A stretch of 26,231 bases of DNA from a virus (IMGVR_UViG_3300035665_000210:1-26231); one strand, 5' to 3'; counted from the first letter of the stretch, positions 1-9,481 are shown. Translations and numbers: made by a program. The notes: generated by a model not told the origin, from the sequence alone.

Positions 1-1
1 G

Positions 2-802
2 CCGGAAGCCGAGGCAGATCAGAGTGGACAAGATGGGGAAGGGAAGGACGCGACAGCAACAGATGAGGCTAAGGAAAAGAAGCCGAATCCTAAGCTAGAA
101 CGGCGGTTTTCAGAGATAACTAAGCAGCGGGAAGCGGCGCGAGATGAAGCGCGGCGGGAACGTGAAGCGCGGGAGGCTTTGGAAACACGGTTGCGGGAAC
201 TTGAATCGAAGGTCAATCCACCGGCTGAAAAGCCGCAAAATGATCTCGGCGACGAGCCACAGCCGGAAATGTTCAACGATATGTTTGAGTACGCGAAAGC
301 GTTAGCCGAATATACCGCTGACAAGAAATTGCTGGAACGGGATAACGAGGAAAAGGCGCGTAAAGCGGCAGCAGAGCAGGAAGCAAAGTTTTCTGCGTGG
401 GCTGACCGAGTGAACGCTGCCAAGAACGAGTTACCAGACTTTGATGACATGGTGCAAAGCAGTGAGGTTCGGGTATCCGATCCTGTCCGCGATGCGATCA
501 TTGAATCAGAGCATGGGCCAAAAATTTTGTATTGGTTGGCTGAAAACACCGACTATGCAAAGAAGTTGGCCGATATGTCCGCAGTTTCCGCCATTCGTGA
601 GATTGGGAAGATCGAGGCACGCTTCGAAAAGGCAAAAGAGCCGGAACCGAAAGCTGTTGTTGGGAAGTCAAAAGCGCCAGCGCCGATTAATCCGTTGCGA
701 GGCGCGGTCAGTACAGTTGATGGGAACTTGGATGCCGATGGCAATTTCCACGGAACCTATCAGCAATGGAAAGCCGCCCGCGCAAGCCGGAAAATCCGCT
801 GA
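2..802 (+). CDS. Scaffolding (capsid assembly) protein, 5' end cut by window
   Basis: The reading frame is open to the left edge, so the true start lies outside the window; an internal TTG at 179 is not a credible start. The visible 266 residues are very rich in Glu, Lys, Arg and Ala and look like a long charged coiled coil, followed by a more globular helical part and a short basic C-terminus ending in ARASRKIR. This matches tailed-phage scaffolding proteins, whose basic C-terminal helix binds the coat protein and which leave the procapsid before DNA packaging. Position directly before a P22-type coat gene fits the gene order portal-scaffold-coat. The identification rests on composition, length and synteny rather than a catalytic motif. 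The upstream gene would be expected to be the portal. Confidence 0.75.
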   Translation, partial: PEAEADQSGQDGEGKDATATDEAKEKKPNPKLERRFSEITKQREAARDEARREREAREALETRLRELESKVNPPAEKPQNDLGDEPQPEMFNDMFEYAKALAEYTADKKLLERDNEEKARKAAAEQEAKFSAWADRVNAAKNELPDFDDMVQSSEVRVSDPVRDAIIESEHGPKILYWLAENTDYAKKLADMSAVSAIREIGKIEARFEKAKEPEPKAVVGKSKAPAPINPLRGAVSTVDGNLDADGNFHGTYQQWKAARASRKIR

Positions 803-831
803 TTAACACCCTTTTCTAAAAGGAAATAGAA

Positions 832-2088
832 ATGTCCAACAATTTGCTAACCATTAGCAAGATCACCAACGAGGCGTTGATGGTCTTGGAAAACGAACTA
901 ACTTTTTCGTCCGAAGTAAACCGCGAGTACGATGACCAGTTTGCCGTCGTAGGCGCAAAGATCGGTAACACCCTGAACGTCCGTCGTCCTGGCCGTTTCA
1001 TCGGTACGACTGGCCCTGCGCTGAACGTTGAAGATTTCAACGAAACCAGCATTCCTGTTACTTTGTCGACCCAGTTCCACGTTGACACCCAGTTCACCAC
1101 GCAAGATTTGGCATTGTCGCTCGATATGTTCAGCGACCGCGTTCTGAAGCCTGCTGTGGCGGCTATCGCCAACAAGATCGACTTTGACGGCCTGACAATG
1201 GCTAAGAACAACACTGCTAACATCGTTGGCACTGCTGGCACGCCACCGACCGGCCTGATTACTTACCTGACTGCACAGGCGTATCTGGACTCAGAAGGCG
1301 CACCGCGTGATGGCCGTCGTTCTTGCATCATCGAACCATTCACTTCGGCAACCATCGTTGACAGCCTAAAAGGTCTGTTCAACCCTCAGTCGGCTGTAAG
1401 CGATCAGTACCAGAAAGGTCTGATGGGTCGTGATTCGGGCGGCATGAACTGGAAGATGGACCAGAACGTTGTCGCACAGACTTTTGGCGCGTGGACTACG
1501 ACTGCTGGCACGCTGACGGCTAACACTCAATCAATCGGTATCTCGACCGGCTGGGCATCGTCATCGACCATCACCCTGACCCACTCGACCGGCCTGACCC
1601 TGCGTCAAGGCGATGTGATCCAGATCGCTAACGTGTTTGCGGTCAACCCACAGAACCGTCAGGCCTATGGTTCGAACAAGGCGCGTAACTTCGTGGTTCA
1701 GTCCACCGTTACAGGTTCTGGTTCTTCAACAATCTCGGTTACTGTTGTTCCAGCGATCATCACTGGCGGTCAGTTCCAGAACGTTACGATCCCAACCACT
1801 TCGGCTACTGCGACTGTCACCCCGTTCTCGATTGGCACTTCGGCTACCGGCACCGTATCGCCGCAGAACATCATCATGCACCGCAATGCGTTTACGCTGG
1901 CGACTGCTGATCTTGAACTGCCTGACGGTGTGCATTTCGCTGGCCGTGCGTCGGACAAAGAGCTTGGTCTGTCGATGCGTATTGTTCGTCAGTACACGAT
2001 TAACAACGACTCGATCCCGACCCGTCTGGATGTCTTGTATGGCTGGGCACCGCTGTATCAAGAACTGGCCTGCCGTGTCGCAGCCTAA
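832..2088 (+). CDS. Major capsid (coat) protein, P22 gp5 family
   Basis: 418 residues against about 430 for P22 coat. The N-terminus (MSNNLLTISKITNEALMVL), the early NREYDDQF and VRRPGRF segments and the C-terminal IVRQYTINNDSIPTRLDVL segment are typical of the P22 coat family, which has an HK97-type fold. Residues of roughly 220-335 are Thr/Ser/Val-rich and correspond in position to the inserted I-domain that stabilises the P22 subunit. A good ribosome site (AAAAGGAAA) sits 5-6 nt before the ATG. The protein should form the icosahedral shell on the scaffold encoded just upstream. Codon use is strongly biased to C/G at third positions, as expected for the most highly expressed gene. Confidence 0.93.
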   Translation: MSNNLLTISKITNEALMVLENELTFSSEVNREYDDQFAVVGAKIGNTLNVRRPGRFIGTTGPALNVEDFNETSIPVTLSTQFHVDTQFTTQDLALSLDMFSDRVLKPAVAAIANKIDFDGLTMAKNNTANIVGTAGTPPTGLITYLTAQAYLDSEGAPRDGRRSCIIEPFTSATIVDSLKGLFNPQSAVSDQYQKGLMGRDSGGMNWKMDQNVVAQTFGAWTTTAGTLTANTQSIGISTGWASSSTITLTHSTGLTLRQGDVIQIANVFAVNPQNRQAYGSNKARNFVVQSTVTGSGSSTISVTVVPAIITGGQFQNVTIPTTSATATVTPFSIGTSATGTVSPQNIIMHRNAFTLATADLELPDGVHFAGRASDKELGLSMRIVRQYTINNDSIPTRLDVLYGWAPLYQELACRVAA

Positions 2089-2110
2089 TTAACATTGAAA
2101 GGAAACTGAC

Positions 2111-2533
2111 ATGAGCAATCCAGGACCAGCAAGTACCCAAACCAACCACCCATCGAACCTAGCCACTAACCAGGCTTACCGCCTGCTGGCTAGCGTTCAG
2201 GGTGTAAACCTTAACTCCGTAGCTGACACCATTGCCCCAATCCTGAATTCAACATCGTGGAGCGTTCAGGAAATTATTGTGGCCAATGCCAGCATCAACC
2301 TGACCACCGCGCAGCTTGCTGTTTACAGCGGCCCAAGTGCAACTGGTGTTGCAGTCAAAACCGCTTACGCACTGACCGGCAATTCGGCTAGCGACAAAGT
2401 GGTTGTGACTGCTGCGACTGATACTGACTCACTTACCGGTGACAATCTGTACATTCGTTGCACGACTGCACAAGGCGCTGCTGCTACCGCTGATGTGTTC
2501 ATTTATGGTTTCGACCTGTCGTTCCTTCCTTAA
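2111..2533 (+). CDS. Probable head-decoration or minor capsid protein, unassigned family
   Basis: 140 residues, rich in Thr, Ala, Ser and Val with regular beta-strand-like alternation, no transmembrane segment and no enzyme motif. It begins after a clear ribosome site (GAAAGGAAACTGAC-ATG), 22 nt behind the coat gene, and shares the same high-expression codon style. A strong terminator follows directly. The position between coat and tail genes and the beta-rich, low-charge composition suggest a virion surface protein such as a decoration or head-fibre subunit. This is inference from context; I do not recognise the family. Confidence 0.6.
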   Translation: MSNPGPASTQTNHPSNLATNQAYRLLASVQGVNLNSVADTIAPILNSTSWSVQEIIVANASINLTTAQLAVYSGPSATGVAVKTAYALTGNSASDKVVVTAATDTDSLTGDNLYIRCTTAQGAAATADVFIYGFDLSFLP

Positions 2534-2553
2534 CTGGAATGGAATAATGAACT

Positions 2554-2588
2554 GAGAAAGCCGCCCTCCAAAGGGGTGGCTTTTTCTC
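2554..2588 (+). terminator. Rho-independent terminator after the capsid genes
   Basis: Stem AAAGCCGCCC (2557-2566) pairs with GGGTGGCTTT (2574-2583), with one G-U pair, a 7-nt loop and a T run (2581-2585). It falls 20 nt after the stop of the second capsid gene and before the next small gene. No promoter is obvious in the 26 nt that follow, so it may act as a partial terminator that lowers tail-gene expression relative to coat. Confidence 0.8.
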
Positions 2589-2613
2589 ATTAAAATCAAT
2601 GAAAGGGCAAACC

Positions 2614-2955
2614 ATGCTGCCAAGTTTTAGACCCAACGGCCCGTCTTATCGCATCACAGTACCGAGCAGCGCATCAACAGCGTTGCAAATCGTTCCGAAT
2701 ACCAACGTTCAAAACAATTACGTCTCGCTGATTAACACTGGTTCCGCGCTAGTGACGGTATCGCTTGGCACGACATCGGCGACAACGGTCGCTCCAACAG
2801 TGCCATCGACCGGCGCATCGGTGCCAGGCGTATTGCTTCCGCCGTCTATGAACTATCCAATCGTTGTGCCTGCGCCGCGAAATGAGTTCTTTATTTCGAT
2901 CATCGGCAGCGCAGCCAACGGTGAGTTATTGGTAACACCGCTGGCGGCGGGGTAA
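2614..2955 (+). CDS. Small virion-associated protein, unassigned
   Basis: 113 residues from the ATG at 2614, which is preceded by GAAAGGG at a 6-nt spacing. An upstream in-frame ATG at 2599 overlaps that ribosome site and is less likely. The protein is Ser/Thr/Val/Pro-rich, with predicted short beta strands such as YRITVPSS and NYVSLINTG, no charged coiled coil and no membrane segment. The pattern of a beta sandwich with an SLINTGSALVTVSLG stretch is common in small phage structural proteins encoded between head and fibre genes. It could be a capsid decoration or tail-associated protein. Function is not established from sequence. Confidence 0.6.
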   Translation: MLPSFRPNGPSYRITVPSSASTALQIVPNTNVQNNYVSLINTGSALVTVSLGTTSATTVAPTVPSTGASVPGVLLPPSMNYPIVVPAPRNEFFISIIGSAANGELLVTPLAAG

Positions 2956-2958
2956 GCC

Positions 2959-5163
2959 ATGACCAATCAGGTCGCTAACCAGCAGACCATCAATATTGTT
3001 CCGGTACAGGGCATATTTGGCCCTGAGCCGACGTTTACGCCGATAACGCTGGTCGGCCCTGCTGGTACACCGTTTTTTGCGCCAATTAGCCCGATTCAGT
3101 CGGGGCTGACAATCACGAATTCGACCATTGATTCGTCGATTATTGGTGGGAATGTACCGGCTGCGGCGTATTTCACAACCGCGCAGGTCGCTGCGACCCC
3201 GACGGCTGACGCCGATGTGGCCAACAAAGCGTATGTGGATTCGGTAGCGCAAGGGTTGGACATTAAAGCGTCCTGCCTTTACACCACGACCAACATCATT
3301 ACGCTGTCGGGGCTTGGAACACAAGCTGGTGGCGACTGGCCATCAACCCTGACGGCGGGCGACCGCATCTTGGTCAAGAATCAGGCTAACCAGGCGCAAA
3401 ACGGTATTTATGCGGCGGCATCAAGCGGCTGGACGCGCACCGCTGACATGAATAACTGGTCGGAAGTACCTGGGTCGTTTACTTTTATTGAAGCTGGCAC
3501 CAGTTTGTTAAATACAGGCTGGGTGACTACCGCAGCATCGACCGGCACTATTGGCGTGACGGCCATGCCCTGGACGCAGTTTTCGGGCGCTGGCACGTAC
3601 ACCGCCGGAACGGGGCTGTCGCTGATTGGCACGACATTCAGCATCGCGAACACCGGCGTGGCTGCCGCGTCGTATGGCAGCGCCAGCCAAACATTGACGG
3701 CGACCGTCAACGCCCAAGGGCAATTGACCGCCCTGGCCGCGGCCAATATCGCCATTGCGGCCAGCCAACTGACCAGCGGAACCATCGACACCGCCAGGAT
3801 CAGCGGCGATTACACGGGAATTACCGGCCTTGGCACGTTGCTGAATCTGACGGTGACCAACACCATCACCGGATCAATCAGCGGCAACGCGGCCACAGCA
3901 ACCACCGCGGGAAGCGCCACAACGGCCACCACGGCGACAAACCTGGCTGGTGGTGGGGCTGGGTCGGTTCCGTATCAATCGGGCGCTGGAGTCACGGCTA
4001 TGCTGGCCGCTGGGGCAAATGGCCAAGTGCTGACCCTGGCCAGCGGTGTCCCAACCTGGGCAACGCCTACGGTCGGCACGGTAACATCGGTCAGCGGCAC
4101 GGGTACGGTATCGGGCATTAGTTTATCGGGAACTGTTACCAGCACCGGCAATTTGACTTTGGGCGGCACGTTGGATTTGTCAGCGCCCCCCACGATTGGC
4201 AACACGACTGCAAACACAGTCAGGGGTACAACCGTAACGGCCACAACCAAGTTTGTCGGCCCGTTTTTTGATGCGGCCACAAGTGCGGGCGGCGCTTTGC
4301 GAAACGCTGGCGGCACGGCCCAATTGCAATGGGGCGGCGGCGGCGGCGACAATGTGACGCTGAACGTGTCAACTAACATGAACGGCGCAAATGCTCAAAT
4401 TGACATAAGCCCGACCGGAACTGGTCACGTTCATATCAAACCAGCGGGCGCTGGATCGGTTGAAATCGCCCCGACTATTGCCGGCACGATCAACAATATG
4501 TCGATTGGCGCCACGACGGCGGCATCGGGCAAATTCACCACCATTGATTTCAGCAGCACGTTGGCCGTGTCTGGTGTAACTGGTACGGCTGGTCAGGTGT
4601 TGCAATCCAACGGTGCGTCGGCCCCGACTTGGGTCACGCCAGTGGCTTACGCGACGGTCACTGATGACACGACCACGAATTCGACGTTCTACCCGCTATT
4701 TGCGAACCAAACCAGCGGCAACTTAACAACACTTTTTTCGTCGTCCACAAAATACCAGTACAACCCCAGCACCGGCACGCTGACATCGACCGTGTTTAGC
4801 GGGTCGGGCGCAAGTCTTACCAACTTGCCAGCGGGTCAACTGTCAGGCACGATTCCGTCAGGGGTTTTGGGCAATTCCAGCCTGTTTATTGGCACGACTT
4901 CGATTGCGTTAAACAGGACAAGCGCCAGCCAAAGCCTGACAGGGGTAAGCATCGACGGGTCGGCAGGATCGGCGACAACTGCAACAAATGCAAACAATGT
5001 GGCGGTGACAGATGACACCACGACAAACGCAGATTATTACGTTACTTGGGTCAACAATACGTCGGGAAATCGGGCGATCAGCGTATCATCGACCAAGCTG
5101 AAATTTAACCCGTCCAGCGGCGTTTTAACGACCACCGGCGGCATCGGTGGAGGGGCATTCTGA
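2959..5163 (+). CDS. Tail fibre protein 1 (repeat-rich)
   Basis: 734 residues, very rich in Thr, Gly, Ala and Ser, as in trimeric beta fibres. Near residues 85-95 the motif ANKAYVDSVAQGLDIKAS, followed by a GDRILVKNQ...NGIY block, is a module seen in many phage tail fibres. Residues about 55-75 carry ITNSTIDSSIIGG, echoed in the 79-aa protein at 12220. Two related repeats beginning VTDDTTTN lie near residues 567 and 682, and the chain ends in GGIGGGAF. There is no enzymatic motif. The stop overlaps the next start by one base (TGATG), suggesting coupled translation. It probably forms a side fibre or shaft that positions receptor-binding parts. Confidence 0.85.
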   Translation: MTNQVANQQTINIVPVQGIFGPEPTFTPITLVGPAGTPFFAPISPIQSGLTITNSTIDSSIIGGNVPAAAYFTTAQVAATPTADADVANKAYVDSVAQGLDIKASCLYTTTNIITLSGLGTQAGGDWPSTLTAGDRILVKNQANQAQNGIYAAASSGWTRTADMNNWSEVPGSFTFIEAGTSLLNTGWVTTAASTGTIGVTAMPWTQFSGAGTYTAGTGLSLIGTTFSIANTGVAAASYGSASQTLTATVNAQGQLTALAAANIAIAASQLTSGTIDTARISGDYTGITGLGTLLNLTVTNTITGSISGNAATATTAGSATTATTATNLAGGGAGSVPYQSGAGVTAMLAAGANGQVLTLASGVPTWATPTVGTVTSVSGTGTVSGISLSGTVTSTGNLTLGGTLDLSAPPTIGNTTANTVRGTTVTATTKFVGPFFDAATSAGGALRNAGGTAQLQWGGGGGDNVTLNVSTNMNGANAQIDISPTGTGHVHIKPAGAGSVEIAPTIAGTINNMSIGATTAASGKFTTIDFSSTLAVSGVTGTAGQVLQSNGASAPTWVTPVAYATVTDDTTTNSTFYPLFANQTSGNLTTLFSSSTKYQYNPSTGTLTSTVFSGSGASLTNLPAGQLSGTIPSGVLGNSSLFIGTTSIALNRTSASQSLTGVSIDGSAGSATTATNANNVAVTDDTTTNADYYVTWVNNTSGNRAISVSSTKLKFNPSSGVLTTTGGIGGGAF

Positions 5164-5441
5164 TGAATTGCAGAATATTAGATATTCAGGCCAACGAAGG
5201 CGTAATTACAGCCGCCAAATACTTGTGTTCTATCGGCGACGTTGAATCCGAAGGCTGGTGGTATTTCAAAGAGCCTGGCAACAAGGATTTTGCTGAAGTG
5301 GTTGAGGCTGATGTCATTGCGTGGGTGACTGCTGAAGCTGGGCAGATGATCCAGACCAATCTTGAAAATCAAATTGCGGCGATGAAAGTGCCAAAGGCGG
5401 TAGCGCCGTGGCTGCCGCAAACTTTTACGCCAGAGGTCTAA
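5163..5441 (+). CDS. Small conserved-type protein between fibre genes
   Basis: 92 residues, mixed alpha/beta and mildly acidic, with a GWWYFKEPGN segment near residue 31 and a helical second half (QMIQTNLENQIAAMK) before a proline-rich end (PWLPQTFTPEV). It overlaps the preceding fibre stop by one base and ends directly against the next fibre start, so it is locked into the fibre operon. It resembles short phage proteins found near tail genes, possibly the DUF7936 group, but I cannot confirm that. A role in fibre folding, attachment or as a small baseplate part is possible. Confidence 0.55.
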   Translation: MNCRILDIQANEGVITAAKYLCSIGDVESEGWWYFKEPGNKDFAEVVEADVIAWVTAEAGQMIQTNLENQIAAMKVPKAVAPWLPQTFTPEV

Positions 5442-7028
5442 ATGGCACAGACAGGATTTACACCGATTCAAATTTACAGCAGCAGCACCGCTGCGGCTAC
5501 GCCATCTGCGGGAAATTTAACCAATAGCACATTGGGATCGGAACTTGCCATCAATATTACCGATGGCAAGCTGTTTTATAAAGACAACGCTAACGCTGTT
5601 CAAGTTATTGGCTGGAAAGTTGTTCCGACTAGCGCTGGTGGCACTGGTTTGACTTCGTTTACGGCGAATCAAGTTTTTTACGCTTCGTCCACTAGCGCCA
5701 TAGGTCAATCTGCCAATCTAACTTTTAACGGTACAACGCTAACAGCCAACGACATCACAGATTCCTCTCTGACTTCTGGTCGAGTTACTTATGCTGGTAC
5801 GGGGGGTAATTTAGTAGACAGCGCCAACCTGACGTTTAACGGCACGACTTTAACGACGACTGGTATTAACAACACCGGCAACACAACCCTTGGCGATGCC
5901 TCGACCGACACCGTGACGGTGAATGGATATATGGGGGTGGGTGGCGCTGGCAACGTAGATAATATTTTGCGTATTACTGGTTCGGGATCGTTTGCTGGCG
6001 CAAATCAATCGGGCGGCGTTTTCTTCCCAACAGGAACAACCAGTGGAACCAGCGAGGTTGCTGCTGTGCTTGGAGTAGTGCAAACAGCAGCATCAGCGTA
6101 CACCGTTACTAATGTAGTAGGTTTAAAAGCTAATAACGCTGTTAAAGGCGCAGGCTCTACCATCACGAATCAGCACGGCCTTTACGTTGCCGATCAAACC
6201 CAAGGCACCAACAATTACGGCATTACCTCGCTAGTTTCCTCTGGCACGAACAAGTGGAACATCTACGCGTCGGGTACGGCGGCGAACTACTTTGCGGGAA
6301 CAACACTAATTGGCACAACAGCATCAAATGGTGTTGGTGGTGCATCAGGTTCCGGTACTTTGCAGGTAGAAACAGCAAACGCCGCATCAAATATCTCTGT
6401 TGCAAGAAATACAAATAACTCTACGCCGCCTTACTTTTTCTTTGGTAAGTCTCGTGGCGCTGCGTTGGGCGGAAGAACAATTGTTGCTTCAGGTGATATT
6501 TTGGGGCAAATGATATTTAGCGGGACAGATGGCACTGACTATATTCAAGCAGCGTCTATATTTTCTGCTGTAGACGGCACTCCCGGCACAAACGATATGC
6601 CCGGACGCTTAATATTTAGTACCACGGCTGATGGTGCGAGTTCGACTACAGAGCGGATGCGTATCAACAACGCTGGTATTACGCAATTCAACAGTAACCT
6701 TGTCATGCCCTATCAGGGCGCACCGACTTCAAAAGCGGCTTTGGCTACTCTGACCGGCGCTGAACTGATTACAGGTATTCTGAACACAACAGGTACGACG
6801 TATACCATTACGCTACCCACGGGGACAGATATAGAAGGCGCATTGTCTTGGTCAGCTAATAACGTAGCCCTTGATTGGTGGGTGATTAATACGGCTTCTG
6901 GCACGATTACTATTGGCGCTAACGGCAACACCACTTTAGGTACGTTGACAATTGCAACCGGCGTTTCAGCGTATTTTCGTATTCGCAGAACTGCTCTTAA
7001 TACATTTACTGTGTATCGCTTGAGTTAA
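5442..7028 (+). CDS. Tail fibre protein 2
   Basis: 528 residues, low in charge and rich in Thr, Gly, Asn and Ser. The N-terminal half contains twin copies of SANLTFNGTTLT near residues 90 and 127. The middle holds the common fibre phrase DMPGRLIFSTTADGA followed by TERMRINNAG, typical of beta-helical shafts. The last 100 residues (LTGAELITGIL ... FRIRRTALNTFTVYRLS) form a C-terminal beta domain that recurs at the end of many aquatic-phage fibres. The start abuts the stop of the 92-aa gene. It probably binds the host surface or links to the receptor-binding tip; no hydrolase motif is seen. Confidence 0.83.
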   Translation: MAQTGFTPIQIYSSSTAAATPSAGNLTNSTLGSELAINITDGKLFYKDNANAVQVIGWKVVPTSAGGTGLTSFTANQVFYASSTSAIGQSANLTFNGTTLTANDITDSSLTSGRVTYAGTGGNLVDSANLTFNGTTLTTTGINNTGNTTLGDASTDTVTVNGYMGVGGAGNVDNILRITGSGSFAGANQSGGVFFPTGTTSGTSEVAAVLGVVQTAASAYTVTNVVGLKANNAVKGAGSTITNQHGLYVADQTQGTNNYGITSLVSSGTNKWNIYASGTAANYFAGTTLIGTTASNGVGGASGSGTLQVETANAASNISVARNTNNSTPPYFFFGKSRGAALGGRTIVASGDILGQMIFSGTDGTDYIQAASIFSAVDGTPGTNDMPGRLIFSTTADGASSTTERMRINNAGITQFNSNLVMPYQGAPTSKAALATLTGAELITGILNTTGTTYTITLPTGTDIEGALSWSANNVALDWWVINTASGTITIGANGNTTLGTLTIATGVSAYFRIRRTALNTFTVYRLS

Positions 7029-7042
7029 CTTAGGAAATAAAA

Positions 7043-9481
7043 ATGTCTTTTACATTATCTTTGTTTGCTGGCGCTGGCCAACAGTTTTTTGATGACAATG
7101 GCGTTCCCTTGTCTGGTGGAAAAATTTACTCTTATTATGCGGGAACAACAACGCCGTTAGCAACTTATACAACTAGTTCAGGAACAATCGCACATACAAA
7201 CCCAATTATTTTAGACGCTGCTGGCCGTGTTCCTGCTGGCGGAGAAATTTGGCTAACCACAGGAATTGGATACAAATTTATTGTAAAAACATCAACCGAA
7301 TTATTAATTGTTACTCTTGACAATATTCCATCTTCGGCGCAGCCACCAGCAGCCAATGACGCCGATTCCATTATGTATGAGCAGGGCTATTCTGTAACAG
7401 CAGGTAATTTTGTTATTGGAAAAACATACCGAATTGTTTCGGTTGGAACCACAAATTTTACGTTAATTGGCGCTACATCTAATACCCCAGGGTTGCATTT
7501 TATTGCAACTGGTGTTGGTTCGGGAACAGGCGTTGCAGAACTTTCTCAAACAGTTCAAGCCAAATTACAGCAAATAGTTAACGTTAAAGATTTTGGGGCT
7601 GTAGGAGATGGTGTTGCGGACGATACGGCTGCAATTTATGCCGCAGTACAAAATGCAACAAATGGTTTGATATTTGAAGGCACATTTCGTTTAGCAAGTG
7701 CTCCACCTTACACGGGCGCTTTTAGTGGTGCGCCAAATGCTTATATTCCAATTATCAGTAAAACCAATTTTAAGATAGACGCATCTAGGGCGACATTTAT
7801 TGTCGAATACGATTTTGTGGCAAACAATACAAACGCAGGTTTGTTTGTTATTGTTGGTAGTGAAAATGTAAACATTGATGCAATTAATTGTTATGCGCCA
7901 TCAAATGTTACAAGCCGTTTTGTAGATGGTATTGATGCGTTACTTATAACTGACAACGGAACAACCGGTAGCAAAAATGTCTATGTATCGTCGATTGATT
8001 GCGAAAACGTGGCGGATTGTATTCGTGTGTATTTAAGCGGCGGCGATGCTGAGTATTTAGCAAACGGGTTTAATAGCGCTCAGCGTTCATCTGGCATTTA
8101 TGTCGCCAATGCCAAAATGCAAAACGGTTCTAATTTAAGTCAGGCTGGATACGGCATATCTTTGCAGTTGTCTGGCGACAATGTTGTTGTAGACAACGCA
8201 AGATTTATTAACTCGCATCGGTCAATGATTGCGTATGGCTGTCAATCAGTCAAAGCTAATATTTGGAATACTGATTCATACGCGGCAAATCTTGCATTTG
8301 CAGGGTACGGAAACATTACTGATTTTAATATTTTTTTAAAGGAAGATGGCACCGACGCTGTTCAAGCGACAGCGGCAAATATTGCTCAACTTAGTGTATA
8401 CGACATAGGAACGACTGGCGGCTCGTCTATTGATATTCAGGCTGGTCGAACCGGCTTGATGAAGAATGTAAAAGTACATTTTGATGTTTCTGTTGCTAGC
8501 AGATCAGCGCTATGTTACGTAGGAAAAGAAGGCAACAATGTTGCAAATAACAACATATTGATTCAAAACGTCATTTTGTCAGGTTTTGCGTCTGGCCTTT
8601 CATCGGGGGTCAGAATTGCTCAAGCATACGATTCGCCAACTGCGGTTTGGTCAAACACTACTTTTGAAAATATTGTTGTGCGAGATATGAAATGTTCGGC
8701 AAGTAGTCAAGCGGTTTTAAGAACTGGGTTTAAAAACGCATTGGTATTTGAAAACTATATTGGCAATAGCATTTTTGGTTCGTATGAACCGTCAGTTAAT
8801 GCTTACCCAATAATTTACAGAAATTGTACTATTTCTCAAATAACTGAGGGAAGTTATAAAAATTTGTACGCTATTTTAGAAAATAGCCACATTAATTTTG
8901 ATAACAATAGTTCGTTACGCATACAGCCCTTTAATAAACAATTTGTAAATTCAAGAATTGGAACTTCTGACCCTATTAATAAACGTCAACATGACATATA
9001 TAGTGACGTTAATAGTTCTAGTCTTAGTTATCCATTAAGCAATCCACAAGCCACAAAAACCAATTTGGTTGGTGGTGCTTTTTTTGAGGGTAATAACACC
9101 GACAATCCGATTAATTTAGATTTGATTGCTGAACCTGCTGCAACCAAACCAACATCAACTACGTCTCGTCAAATTGACCATGATTCATTTGTAAATACAA
9201 CTGATTACGTTCTTATTAATTCAAAATTGTTTAATCTGTACGTCAGAAATACGGCTGCAACAATTGTGGCTTTTTACACTGGACATCTTGTGCTTCGAGG
9301 CCCAGCTAAAGATGATTTTAATGCTTGCACGATTGCACTTGCTGATGTCAGCGTAACAAACATTGCTGGTAGTAGTTATCTTGTTGGAGATTTGACTGTT
9401 AGCGCTCCGGACGCAGACACAATCCGATTTTCAATGTCGCGCGCGTCTGAACTTATGAATATAGTTTTGTATGACAATTAA
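7043..9481 (+). CDS. Tailspike with head-binding domain and pectate-lyase-like beta-helix
   Basis: 812 residues. Residues 1-95 resemble the P22 tailspike head-binding domain (LFAGAGQQFFDDNGVPLSGG, then AGRVPAGGEIWL). Residues about 119-165 form a small beta module (VIGKTYRIVSVGTTNF). At 181-205 the sequence VKDFGAVGDGVADDT is the classic start of the pectate-lyase-3 right-handed beta-helix, which fills the middle. The C-terminal 150 residues are probably the trimerisation or adhesin part. Such spikes bind and often cleave host surface polysaccharide; the catalytic residues cannot be picked out here. Base composition is distinctly more A/T-rich than the neighbouring coat and gp4/gp10 genes, which suggests recent exchange. 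Confidence 0.88.
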   Translation: MSFTLSLFAGAGQQFFDDNGVPLSGGKIYSYYAGTTTPLATYTTSSGTIAHTNPIILDAAGRVPAGGEIWLTTGIGYKFIVKTSTELLIVTLDNIPSSAQPPAANDADSIMYEQGYSVTAGNFVIGKTYRIVSVGTTNFTLIGATSNTPGLHFIATGVGSGTGVAELSQTVQAKLQQIVNVKDFGAVGDGVADDTAAIYAAVQNATNGLIFEGTFRLASAPPYTGAFSGAPNAYIPIISKTNFKIDASRATFIVEYDFVANNTNAGLFVIVGSENVNIDAINCYAPSNVTSRFVDGIDALLITDNGTTGSKNVYVSSIDCENVADCIRVYLSGGDAEYLANGFNSAQRSSGIYVANAKMQNGSNLSQAGYGISLQLSGDNVVVDNARFINSHRSMIAYGCQSVKANIWNTDSYAANLAFAGYGNITDFNIFLKEDGTDAVQATAANIAQLSVYDIGTTGGSSIDIQAGRTGLMKNVKVHFDVSVASRSALCYVGKEGNNVANNNILIQNVILSGFASGLSSGVRIAQAYDSPTAVWSNTTFENIVVRDMKCSASSQAVLRTGFKNALVFENYIGNSIFGSYEPSVNAYPIIYRNCTISQITEGSYKNLYAILENSHINFDNNSSLRIQPFNKQFVNSRIGTSDPINKRQHDIYSDVNSSSLSYPLSNPQATKTNLVGGAFFEGNNTDNPINLDLIAEPAATKPTSTTSRQIDHDSFVNTTDYVLINSKLFNLYVRNTAATIVAFYTGHLVLRGPAKDDFNACTIALADVSVTNIAGSSYLVGDLTVSAPDADTIRFSMSRASELMNIVLYDN

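Noticed and set aside
179-802. A gene starting at the TTG at 179
   Set aside because: The same frame is open with the same composition to the left edge; the protein is simply cut by the window.
3408-4379. Several antisense frames inside tail fibre 1
   Set aside because: They result from the low stop frequency opposite Thr/Gly/Ala codons; no start context or recognisable protein.
5442-9481. Diversity-generating retroelement feeding the fibre genes
   Set aside because: No reverse transcriptase gene and no template-like copy of a fibre 3' end is seen in the window.
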